Shown piece after piece: positions 13,001 through 25,000 of a stretch of DNA of 64,000 nt. The number at the start of each line of letters is the position of its first letter. Positions within the stretch are counted from its first letter, which is position 1. The position numbers and the translations under genes were made by a program. The DNA is from Branchiostoma floridae (Eukaryota; Chordata; Leptocardii; Amphioxiformes; Branchiostomatidae), in contig NC_049996.1 in assembly GCF_000003815.2 (NCBI RefSeq), positions 1,857,349 to 1,921,348 of the forward strand. The letters run 5' to 3'. Under the pieces are notes generated by a model. That model was given only the letters and a program-made list of their open reading frames with translations. It searched no databases and was not told the origin of the DNA.

Positions 13001-16000
13001 TGCTGGAAAATAGTCACAGTGACAAGTGTAAAAATTATACAGCAGTCACTCTCAATGAAGATGGTGCATGCTGCCTTTGCAAGCAGGTAGCAATAGAGTA
13101 AAAATGCTGCTTGATTTTAAATTCACAGTGCCTCGCATTTTTTTGCCAAACACACCGAGTCATCCCTACTCTTCTTGTCAATTGTGTTGGGTATTTTTAC
13201 TTAAGGATAACATCCCAAACTGAAAGGACAATCTTTCAGTCGTGTCAAAACCTTAACAACAATGACAAGGTCACACAACAAAAAGATTGCTTCTTAATAG
13301 AGTTGAGAAATACAAAACATGGTAACAGTAGCTTACAACAGCTAGGTGGTTCATCCGAGTTGTCGCCACAGTCATTGTCGTTGTCACATTTCCAGGACTC
13401 CGGGATGCAGCGTCCGTTTGCACACTGGAAGTAACTGCTTCCACAGAAACCTGTGTAACAGAGATATGGATATGGATATCAAATCAATATTCCATCTTTT
13501 TGCTTTCTAAATTACCACTGGAAATCTTTTCAGATGCATGGTGGATGTACATGTACATGTACATGTGTGAGATCTGACGGATACATCATGGTAACAGATT
13601 TTAACATCAGTTTTTAACAGTCTACTTTCTCAAGTGTTTGTTTGTTTAGACCCTTGTAATGCCTATTACCTAGTGCTTGGCACATAGGGCAGCAAGTTTC
13701 CTTCTTGTTTCAGTAGCAGTTTATAATATAATGTTACAGGAAGGGGTTTCTAGGTTTTTCCTTATAACATGCTCAAGGCACATTGAAAGATGGTGGCAGC
13801 CCCAACCAAAATGCCCTATCCAGGATTGAACTGGTTACCGACTAATCAAAACCACGAGCTCAACTGTGAGACTGCTACCAGCAGAGTTAAACTTTCACAA
13901 ATGTGTTTACCATAAAACACTAAACATGGCTATATGATACACAAGTACAACACACTTACAGTCTTCCTCATCAGAGTTGTCTCCACAGTCATTCTCCCCA
14001 TCACACCTCCACTGTGGGAGGATACACAGACTTGTCTTGTTACAGTTGATGTAACCAGATAGAACTTCCTCCAGTCCACGTTCTCTGTATGTACTGCAGT
14101 CAACTGGAGCTGTCAAACAAGAAAGAAAGTGGAAAATGATAGACACTGTAGTGTTTCACTTCACTTTCACTTTAGGAACAGCTGTGTAGGAACACTTTGA
14201 TATACTAAGTAATTTGTTTCTTTCAAATGGCCATTTTCTTTATATTTCACATTGTAAAGAAAGGATGGTGTGTATTTTCTTTTCAAATTGCTTTCAGTTG
14301 TCTTTACTATAACTCAAAATTCTAACTCAAAATGAAAAAAAAAACTAAAATGAACAATCTCATTTTCAGCACCATGGACAGGTGCAAAATTATTTTTAGC
14401 TTTTTTTGCTCTCACCATGTGAATCCATGCACACATATCAATAGTGAACCACTATCACTTCAAATATTGACATTTTTGTAACATTCTAAAAACAGTTAAA
14501 GGAGGTTTCAACAAAGAAATGAGCAATAGCAGTTCATTTCCACAAAGTGCTTCAAGCATTTCCGATGGGGGGGATTAAGTGCTGTAAGAAATTGCCATCA
14601 TTAACTTGTATTACAATACTGTTCAGATCACTTATGCCAATTGAATTAATAGTAATATGGGACATAGATTCATTCCTTTTAACAACAATTACAAACGAAA
14701 GCTTTTCATCATTAAGTATTACTGACAAAATTAATCCTATCGCCAAGTCGATTTCTTACTCCCCCAAAAGTACTGACAGTGTTGGTTGGACACTTACGAC
14801 AGCCAATCTCATCTGAAGCATCGTCACAGAAGATTCTCTGGTCACACCTCAGGGACTCGTCGATACAGCGCCCATTGTTACAGCGGAACTCTCCTGGGGC
14901 ACAGCTTCTCTCATCTGCAGAAATAAAAGGTTATTAAAAATACTGACGACATCATCATATACATAGGTTAAAAGAGAGATTGTAGGCAATGACCATTACT
15001 CTGATGCAACAAAAGATTGTCCAAAAGATGAAAGAAACTTGGCAGCTATACTATGATTGGATACTAGGATATACAATAGGCTCAGAACATCTTTGATATG
15101 TGCAAGGTTCATATATTGTAGATATATAGGAGGAATATATATTGGGGCTTACCACATCTGTCCTCATCAGAGTTGTCATGACAGTCGTTCTTCCCGTCGC
15201 ACCATTTCTGCTCAGAGATGCAGCGACCGTTGCGGCACCTCTTCCAACCATCACGGCACTCACGAGTGGCTACAAAAAATAAAGATGCAACAGTCTATAC
15301 TGCATTTCACATCACATCAAATCTTATAATTTCAAACTTTCCTGGAACACTAGTTATCAGTCATCATAAGTGGAGGGTACCGGTGTGACAGCGATCTCGC
15401 CCCCCCCCCCCCAAGAGTAGCTGGTTACTACATATTACAGGTGCGCTACCTGGTACTATACTGCACCTGGGGAGTAACGTATATGGTGTGTTACCTGGTA
15501 CCTATATGGCAACTTATTACCGTACCGTAAGATGTCATACCTCGAAAGTCGATACTATATTGTTCGGTGCAAACCTGACATTGGAATGAAAAAGACAATT
15601 TTTGCAGCTGAGGTGGCATAAAAACAGTGCTACTGCGAACGTATAAATCAACACCGTCTATGGTACGGAATACGTCAGCTATATGTTTTCAATTTGTCAC
15701 TGTGTTTTCTTTCTTGTGCTGGAAACATTTCCAAAGCACTAACAAAAACACGTAAATAATAGTTTCTCATTATAAACACTATCTACGCGCAAGTTGATAT
15801 AGCTGTTGCTAAATGCTACACAAACACTGGTAAAGTACCAGTCTTAAGAAACACGGGTAAATGCATCAGTTCCAAAATACTAGAAAAAACAGTCATGTTG
15901 GAGGTGAAGATATCCCTTGGCCAGGTGCATATACCAAAATGTGCATTATTCTAATTAATACCTAATATTTGCATAATCAATAAAGACATTACATAGTTCT

Positions 16001-19000
16001 TTTGTGGTCACTTCATGGTAGAGACTTCATATTGTAGATATATACAGTCAAACCTGCCCGAGCGACCACCTCTTCTCAGCGACCACCTGGCCATTTCGAC
16101 CGCTTTTTCTCGGTCCCGATTTATTTTCCCATTGATGTAAGCATTAAGCAACCTTTTCTCAACGACCACCTGGCCAACGCGACCGCCCCAAATTCGGACC
16201 CATAACGACCGCATCATTTTCAAAATTGAGGTTTTCATCGATTTTTGATGATAACTTGGCGCGATTTTGTGCCGAGATCGGCCAGTCTGCGTCGGATTTT
16301 GGGGTTAAATTTACAGTTTACAGTGTGCGTGTTGTATTTGACATTAAAGACCTTGCTTCTTTGCGTGCGTGCAGTGTGCTTGCTATTTGGCATTAAACAC
16401 AACGGAAACCATTTATACTTTGCATCGGGCATGTTTTGAGTTGATACTCTTCTCAGCGACCACCTGTCCAAATCGACCGTTTTTGCCTTGCCGCGCCAGC
16501 GGCATGGCCTTGTGGCCACTATTTTCTTGGTTGGATGGTTGGATGGTTGGATCGATGGTTCAAACAATGTTAACCCAGCCATTCCAAAGGCCCTTCCAAA
16601 GGCCCTTCCCAGTTCTCTTTCTCGTGGACAAACTTACGGCTTAGGCGACCAACAGTACATCCCCGTCAAGCTTTATACCTCCCCTTTACGCATTTGATAA
16701 CAGTTGTGGTCGGTACTGAAAGCCTCTTAAATCTGGTTACATCGAATGAATGAAGCGTTCGTATATGGTGATATTTCAGATCCATTGGAGTAAAATATAA
16801 TCAAGTGAATTATCTCGTATAATAATTTGCATTACCTATTCATAAAGATGAAATAAATGCCTAATTAGACCAATGCAATGCATGTGAATATATAAGTAGG
16901 CAATGACGTCATCGAAACGTCTCAAGAACGTTTGACTATGTATTTCAACGCTACCACGAAAACCCTCTGCCGTACGGCGATCCGTAAATTTACTACCATC
17001 TTCCCACACCCGCGGTACAAAAACTATCCGGTTCTAGAGGCAAATTTACCCATCAAAATAAAGGATATAAGTTTCTCTTTCTTGTGATGTGTTTCTTTTG
17101 CTTGAAAATTGTTTAAAACGCCAGAAATTTGCCGGTGAAAACGGCGCGCCGTAAGCGGGGAGGCCGGAGCGTCGGATCGTGGTTCCACACTTCCGGCTGT
17201 TTTGATGTCATCGGCAAGTTTCTAGCATTCACGAAGGCGAAGCGCCGAGCTGTTTTCCCCGACGATCGCCCCGATTTGGCCGGGCGGCTGCGCGCCAAAT
17301 TTTGCGGCGATCCAAACGCGCCAAATTTTGGGCCGCGTGCCCCTCAGAAACGGAGGATATGTGACTGAAGCGGCACAAATAGAACCTTTTTTGACGCTAT
17401 GGATGAAGAATTTCAAGGTAAAATACTTGATACAATTTGTAGTGTTTGGGGGAGGGGGGCATGTTGAAGAAAATGTGCTTTTGAACAATTTTTTCTCAAG
17501 TCAATCCCAGCAATATAATTTCTATGCAGTGTTTCTTTATCCATGTTTTAGTCATGAAACTTACATGTATGTAAAATGTTTCTTAGTAATTTTTTCTTAT
17601 TAGTTTATTGCTTTCTTTAGCATATCTTACAACTTGTCCTAATAAATTTAGTGTTTACACAATGTCTACCTATTGATATTCTATCTCTTATTAGTACAAA
17701 CATCTGTCTTCTATATTTTATTACAAATGTATCTAAGTGTAAAGTTGTACTGTTGATACAGTGTAACATCATGGCTCAACATGAAAATAATGCGACATAT
17801 TCACACACTTACCTTTCACCTTGACCAAGTTGACCTTGTTATAAGGCAATTAATATTGCTGATATTCTATAGATGTGACATTGTTGGTAATATAAGATAC
17901 CATAATGTTGTGTACATTGCAAAAGTATATGAAGTATGATATTCAATCTTGTACAATGCGACTCAACTGGTGCAAAAAACACCATTGACTGTAACCCAAA
18001 ATGTGAACTTTTAAACCCAAATTTACTTATTTCTTAAAGAATAAGGTAAGATGACAATTATTGTGTGAAAGGACACCAGTGGGTGCTGCATACATCGACC
18101 CTGTGTAAAAGCATAATAAAATGCCATGAATGTTCAGAACTCTGTGGAGTGATTCTATGTAGTACATATTACGGGGAAATAAGATAAAACAAGCTTTGCA
18201 GCCTTTTCATCACCCCTCAAAAAAGGTATTTTTTTGATTTTCATCGTTTATCGCGCAGCCGGTCATATCTGAGGGTAGGTTTTGGCAACTTTGTGGAGCC
18301 ATATCTCAGCAACCCTTCAAGATATTCGCTTCATCTAAAAAGCATTTTACTCCTCTTGGTTAGCTCTTTCAGAAACAGTAAAAACAGTCCTGGTCATTGT
18401 ATTGTGTTTTTGCCAAGGCACAGCATTTTGCCTTGCCGGGCTTGAAGTGCTGACCTACTTTTTCCTGATGATATCCCTAACACGCGGCAAGGCACAACTT
18501 TTTTTAAAAGATTTCTTGTTTTCCGGTCCCCTGGGTGGTCGTCTTGGGCAGGTTTGACTGTAGGTTGCTTGAGGACAGGTGAATACAATGAAATACATCT
18601 TATGTCAAGACTCATGTATATGGAATAAAGGGAATACAAGGGACCCAACCCTCCTTGTCTGAAACAAGTTCAACTATCTTATTACCATGTAATTACGTTA
18701 ATATTGATACTATGAATGTATCAAACTCGTGTACTTATATCATTCTGAAACTGCATTTTGTGATTTATACCAATCAACTTCTAAAATGTCATGTAAACCC
18801 GTTTTTTTTTGGGGGGGGGGCGAAATCGCTAAAGGGGGGCGAGGTAGGGGGGCGAGATCACTAGCCGGGGAGGGCGAGATCGCTAGTGATTTCGCCCCCG
18901 GGGGGGCGAGATCACGGGGGGGGGGAGATCGCTGCCACACCGGTACAGAAAATTCAAGTTCAGGTACGGTCCAGGTCTAGAGGATCTAAATGTTCCATTA

Positions 19001-22000
19001 TGCTACAAAGGATTCTGTTTGATGGAGTATATGACTCCCAATGGCATTTTAAAATTCTATCTTCATATAAAAATGCTAACTGCCTTTGACTATAGAAACT
19101 TGATAGAAATAATAGGGGTATTGGACAAAAAATTCAACTTGTTCTTAGCAATTTGCAATTAAGTTCATCAGAAAGAGCTTACTGAAAGAAACAAAATAGT
19201 TTTTGTTTGAAGCAAATTGGATGTTGTATGGCCGAGATATTTACAATTTAAGTTTCGTTTTGGGGCCTTTGTTTTAACGAATTCGGTAAATAAGCAATTT
19301 TATCAAATATTCATACTTATATATTTTGAGAACAGAATATCACACAACCATCAATTCACCTTTTAAAGACTTTATTGTTAGCATATTAAAACATGTAGAA
19401 ACTTCAGCTTTGTAGAGTCATCATTTCCTGAGTTACATAACCTCGAAACATGGTAAATATTTACAGAATAAACAGGTACGTCGACGAAGGTCAACAAGAA
19501 AATTTCTAAGTCAGCTCATTAAATATGCAAAATTGCAATATTTCTCATATACTTTGATCAATTCCTACAAACTTTACATCCTGGGGGTTTTTCTGGGTGC
19601 TGAATCCAAATATGACATTAAAATTGATGTATCTCATCACAAAATATGATTTTATGACACTTGACTACATTTTGGGCGTAATAATTACTAAGTCCCCTCA
19701 TTAAATATGCGAAATCACAATATTTCGCTAGTAGTTGGACGAATCTGCACAAACTTTGCTCCTAGGGGGTTTTTGCACATGCCGAGTCCAAATCTGCCAT
19801 CAAAATTGACACATCTGATGTGCATATACTAGTTTTATGACATTGATAAGGTTAACAAAATGCTCACATTACATTTGACATACATATGAATCATGTGAAA
19901 CAATATCTTTCACTGTATATCCTTAGGGCACTCAACATAGTTCTATGTACCATGTTATACTGAATGTGTATATCTATCCTGTATTGTTGCTATATCATGA
20001 GCAGGAATAACTCTAAGTATTTTCTTTTTCAGGAGGATCATCGGTGCTGGCCCTTGGCGAAGTATTGATTGTAGTAGATGTTGTATTTTCTCTGGATCTC
20101 AGTGAAGTCATCATCTGAAATTACACTGTCTCTTCCTAAAGTGTCTTTGTTTGGTAGTACACTGGAGCTTGCTACTGTACATAGGATAAACTTATCCTCT
20201 ACTGTGTATACACATCCTCTCCTTGGCCAAAAGAAAGTACACTTTCCTTTCTTAGATTTCTTTCTCTGCATATACTTTATAACCAGTTCACCGTCATCCT
20301 TCACTTCCTTCACTTCGCCCAAAGCCCAATCATCCTCATAGGCAACTACAACCATGCTTCCATTAACAATGTCCTCTTCATCTTCCTCATCTTTCTCTGA
20401 GTCTGACAGTCTTTGTTTCTTTGCTGGAGGTTCCTCCCTGTGTTGTTTGCTTTCTTCTCCATCTTCCTCCGAACTCTCCTCCGCATTCCTCTCCTCTGCA
20501 TCACTCTCCTCTGCATCACTCTCCTCTGCATCACTCTCCTCTGCATCACTCTCCTCTGCATCACTCTCCTCTGCATCACTCTCCTCTGCATCACTCTCCT
20601 CTGCATCACTCTCCTCTGCATCACTTTCCTCTTCACTGTCATCCCAGTCGATGCTCTCACTGTTTTCTGCACCCTCAACTGGTCTTTCAACATTACGAGG
20701 CTGTTTACTGCATTCTGCTGCCTTCTTTGCAAACTGTGCCTTAATTCTGTCAACTTTGTCATTAGCATCCTCAGCTGTCAACCGCTGCTGTGGGGCGGAT
20801 GTTGTTGCCTCTTCTGGCTCTGTAGCTGCTTCACTTTGAGTTTGGAGTTCTGGTGAGCGTAAAATCGAACGCAAGTTTGCAGACAGAATGTCAGGTTTAT
20901 GGTCTCTTCCACCAGATGAAAGTATGAACAGGCTGTTGGACTTTGCAAAAGCAGGGTGTTTCTCCTTTAGGTACGTTATGTGTGCCCTGAGAGCAAGTTT
21001 CTCCTTGTTCTCTGGAAGTGGTGACACGGTTGCAATGAATTCCTCACATTCTGCAGGGGTTGAAGCTGGCCCTCCATACTCTTCCAACTGTTTCTTCCTT
21101 CCATCCTGCTGTTCTTCTTTCTTTTTGATTTTTCTTGCATGCTCCTCTGCTTGAGCTTGTAACTTAGCCTCTCTGGCTTCTTGTTGCTCATTTTCTCTTT
21201 CTGCATACTTCTTCTTCCACTCATTCTTCCTCTTTTTGACGAGTGACAGTATTGCACTGTACCTGCCAGGGTTGTCCTTTGACAACTTCCTCAACCATTC
21301 TGCAGTTTTGTTTGTTTTGAACATTAGCTGGCCCTCAGCAGCCATTAGAGAGATGGAAGGTTTGGTTGTCAGGATCTGGGACCAATAACCAAAGTCATTC
21401 TCCCCCCTTCTGTTGCTCTTTTCCATTCCCTTCATTTCTTCTCTCTGTGTTGGATTGCTGCTGTCTGAATATGCCCCATATAACTGTTCAGGAAATCTTC
21501 TTTCCAGGACCACGATCATGTGGGACAGAATCACTTCCAGGGCCTGCTTTGTCATAGTGGAGATGTTGTCAGAGGTATTGTTGTACAGAGAGTTGAAGAC
21601 CTCATCTTTGATAGGTTGTACTGGCTGTGTTGTGTGGAAGAGTGGTGGCATGTCAGGTTGGAGAAGTGGTGTAGCATCCTTCGCCCACTGCTTAAACTTG
21701 GCTAGGGCTGATTGAAGGTGGGAAGACAGATCAAGAATGTGGACATCCTTCATTTCAATCAGTCTCCAGTAAGGTTCAGTGATCTGGACAGCAATGATTC
21801 CCAATGCCCTGCAGCCTGCAAGCAGTGGATCGCAAGAGCAGTCTGCCAGCACAGCTTTTAGTAGTTTGTTGTCTGCCTTCACAAACCCCTCTTCAAACAA
21901 CCGTCGGATGTCGCCATTGTGGTGGTAGACTGCTGCAGCAGCTTTAAACACAATGTTAAAGCGGTTAGCGCGGAACGAAAGCAGCTTGACAAGGCTTTTC

Positions 22001-25000
22001 TTGTTCTGCACCTCCTCACCATCGACGGACTTAGAGGACAGGTGCAGAAAATCCTTGAATGCCTGAATTCGCCCCGCGCTCTGGCTTCCCTCTGGCCCAA
22101 AGGCAGAACAGGTTGTTCTTACGAGCCTTTGTGTGGCGGAGTCTTTCAGGGGCCAACTGTACCTTCCATTCTTGTCTTGAAACTCCCTAAGATCTTCGAC
22201 ACCCAGCGGCCCATCCCTTGCCCGCCACACTTTCGTCTCCAGCTCAGTAAGAGCCTCATCTGCATAGGTTGCAAACCCAATTAAAGCATGGAGGTTGCAG
22301 TACATGTGGTTCATTTTCGACAAGCTCTCCTGCTGCTGTGTGGTCAGGGTTTCCCAGTTTTGTTGCACATGTGGTAGTATTTCCTGTCGATACTCTTCAA
22401 GTAGCTGGTTAAAACGCTTCTGACTTGCAGCGCCATCGCCCATAGTGTTCTTGAAGGATGACACCAGCTCATTATATCTGGCTTCTACCCTTTCTGGGGA
22501 GGCTGTCAGCTGCGCCATCTTGTTGCAAGTGAACTTAAATGCCTCCAGCTGTTCTTCAGCAACTCCACTCGTCACTTCTTGCAGACCCATTGTAGCTGTC
22601 TTTCCTCCACATGAGGCTTGCAGACCCACAACTTTCTGCTGATCTCTGCTAGTGCCATCACTGTGGATCGTGTTATTACTCTTCTGAGCAATGACTTCAG
22701 CTACATGGACGGTGGCTGTGAGGTTGGCTTCATTCCTCATCTCCTGGCAAAATGTTTCACCAGGGAAGTCAGATAGCTTAACTTTAATCTTGGCAAGGAT
22801 TGTCAGCACACACCAAGCTACCTTGGATAAGTTGTGGGAGCTCACTTCATAGGTCAACAGTGCCATGAAGCATTCCCTCACATCTTCTGTGAAAGCACTG
22901 TTTTTGTGGGGGCCCTCACGTAGCTTGATTTCTCGCTTTTCCAACGCCTGCTCTACAAGGTCCTCAACTTCTTGCTCGAGTTGGGAAAGTCTTTTGTCCT
23001 TTGTTTTGTTCTTCTTCTTTAAGTCTTTCAGCTCTTCCTCCAATGCTCTAGTTCTCTTCTTGAAGTACTGCAGTTGACGGCTACCCTTTCCCTTGTCCTT
23101 CTTCAACTGCTGAAGTTTTGCTGCTGTATTCTTGGAGCCCTTTGCTAACTCTTTAAGCTTTGTTATGTTGCTGTCCCTCCGTCTCAACTTTTCTTTCCAG
23201 TTCCTTATGTTGAGTTCGATAGCACTCTCCTTCATTTCTGCTTCTCTCTTTTCTAACAGCTTCTCCTTCTTTCTCATCCTTTTCTCTTCCTTCTCTTTTT
23301 GTCTATCCTTTGCTTCCAGCTGTTTTTCCAAGCTGAAATTCTTCACAACCATGCCCTGAATTTCCAAATCTTTCTCCTTGAGTTCTCTCTGTAGTATACC
23401 CTTGGACTTCTTTGCAGCTTCAAGCTTCTGAGAAAGATTAGAGGTTGATGGTTCTGGATTGTTTGGTTGTGCATTTCTTGGGATGGGCTTTGTGTATGTT
23501 TGTTTCAGGTAGTCGAGAAGTTTTGGGGTCTTGTTTTGTTTTGCCTTATTCATCTTCTCTCTCCTTGATGTCAGAGAGTACTCAAAGCTGGTTTTCTTCA
23601 CATCATCAAAGAAGCCTTTCCCAAGTAGTCCTTCCAGCCACTGTTTGGCATCAGGAAGTGTTGCCTTCGTCTTGGTGCGAAAAGCTTCGATTTCAGCCAC
23701 CATCATGTTGGTTATCGTGGGAGCTGGCTCGTCCATCTGCTGGCTGGTCCATCCGTTCTGCAACACCGTGGGTGTGATGCCTGCCTTCTCGCACTCTGGC
23801 CCAACAACAGATATTCCTGTGAATGTGATTATGAAGGATGGAATGTTATCTAAATATCAAGTTTAACTCAAATACTTATCTCTAAAAATGTACATTGTAA
23901 TGTCATTTAAATATTGACCACATTCATGTCATAGTTAGCACTATATCATATATTATTATATGTAACAGCTGATATGTAATGGAACTTGCTATTGAGTAAT
24001 GTCAGCATAGTAAATAGATCCCAAAGAGATCAGTCTAAGGTTCAATAAAAACCTAAGCAAAGTTCATTAAATCTTGTCAAGAGACAAAATAAAATATTGT
24101 AGTGAAATAAGATTGTAAAAATATTCTTTCAAAGGTCGGGGACGCTGGGCAGCCGCCGCCCCCCTCCCACCCTCTCCCTACTACGTAAGTAGTACTGGTA
24201 ACGCTGCAGATTTTGGTACATAAAATCGATTCGATATTGTAAAGAAACAGTGCATAAAACATAGTTTTTCGGTGAAATTACTGAATGTACGTTAACAAGG
24301 ATCAATTCACCGTAGTTCTGGCCCAAAAATCAAAATAAAAGCAACGACAGAGCCAGCGAACATGTCCGGACAAGGGACGCTACATGAGGTAAGCATGTGC
24401 TACATTTCCCTCGATATTCAGACGGCAATATCTGCTATAAAACTCATATATTCCACCTAAAAACTACATAAAAGGCGAGAAACATTCCTTACCTGGCCTT
24501 TTGGGTATATTAGCGGCCTCATTTGAGTCGGATGTCGCAGAAATCCCGGCATCGTGAGATCGATCTTCGCCCCCGGGCGAAGCGGACGCCATGTTGGAAA
24601 TCGAGAAAATCCAGTCGGTAATGCTAAAAGTAGCCCCATGTTCCGGGCGTTGTAATCGCTCAAATATATGCGAATTTGGTACCAACAGAAAGGCAAACTT
24701 CTGAATTTTTCAAAAATATAACCGTTAAAAATTTTTTACGGAGGGACATTGCTGAGATAATCGACTTTGAAAAGTTTACATGCGAATATTTTTTCACACC
24801 GACGTCGCACCCGTTTAACGGTGGTAGCATTTTGTAGCTCGAAGTGTCGGCTACAAATTGGTGGCTAACTTTCTTGTTTACGATTGTAGACAAATCCCGC
24901 AATCCCTTTCGAACGCAACCGGCCCCCGGCAATACTGCGCACGGGGGAGGGCGTTCATGGCGCCGCGGGCAAAACACGCATTTCCCGGCGGGCGATTGCT

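Larger units (their letters stand above)
10483..14797. other. Cluster III introns without recognisable elements
   Basis: Introns 10483-10915, 11971-12879, 13003-13336 and 14110-14797 show only A/T-rich sequence. Intron 11971-12879 has several tacaatgtacatgtac-type palindromic words; nothing else. Confidence 0.55.
16045..18560. mobile_element. Longer relative of the Tigger/pogo-like MITE, 2,516 bp, with internal insertion
   Basis: CAGTCAAACCTGCCC starts at 16045 and its inverse ends at 18560, with TA on both sides (16043-16044, 18561-18562). The outer ~440 bp on the left and ~45 bp on the right match MITE 143-620 in reverse. The middle (about 16484-18515) is absent from the short MITE. No transposase frame is visible. 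Confidence 0.8.
15378..18946. repeat. Distant inverted arms GTACCGGTGTG(A/G)CAGCGATCTC and G-rich filler
   Basis: Left arm 15378-15405 runs into a 14-base C run; right arm 18919-18946 is preceded by G runs. About 24 of 26 bases pair. The pair brackets the pogo-like element. Either one 3.6-kb element or two separate copies of a small repeat. Confidence 0.5.

Noticed and set aside
16369-16697. Short plus-strand open frames near the pogo-like element as a transposase remnant
   Set aside because: No DDE, helix-turn-helix or CENP-B-like motif can be seen.
17129-17488. Gene with a CpG-island promoter at 17110-17370
   Set aside because: Frames are short on both strands, no splice-linked continuation was found, and it lies in a candidate nested element.
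20354-20856. Overlapping 107-161 codon plus-strand open frames rich in Ser or Leu/Cys across the 15-bp repeat
   Set aside because: They are antisense readings of the SDAEE minisatellite; repeat-driven absence of stops explains all three frames.
23445-23866. Plus-strand frames opposite the start of transposon exon 2
   Set aside because: Antisense of the coiled-coil coding region; no independent support.
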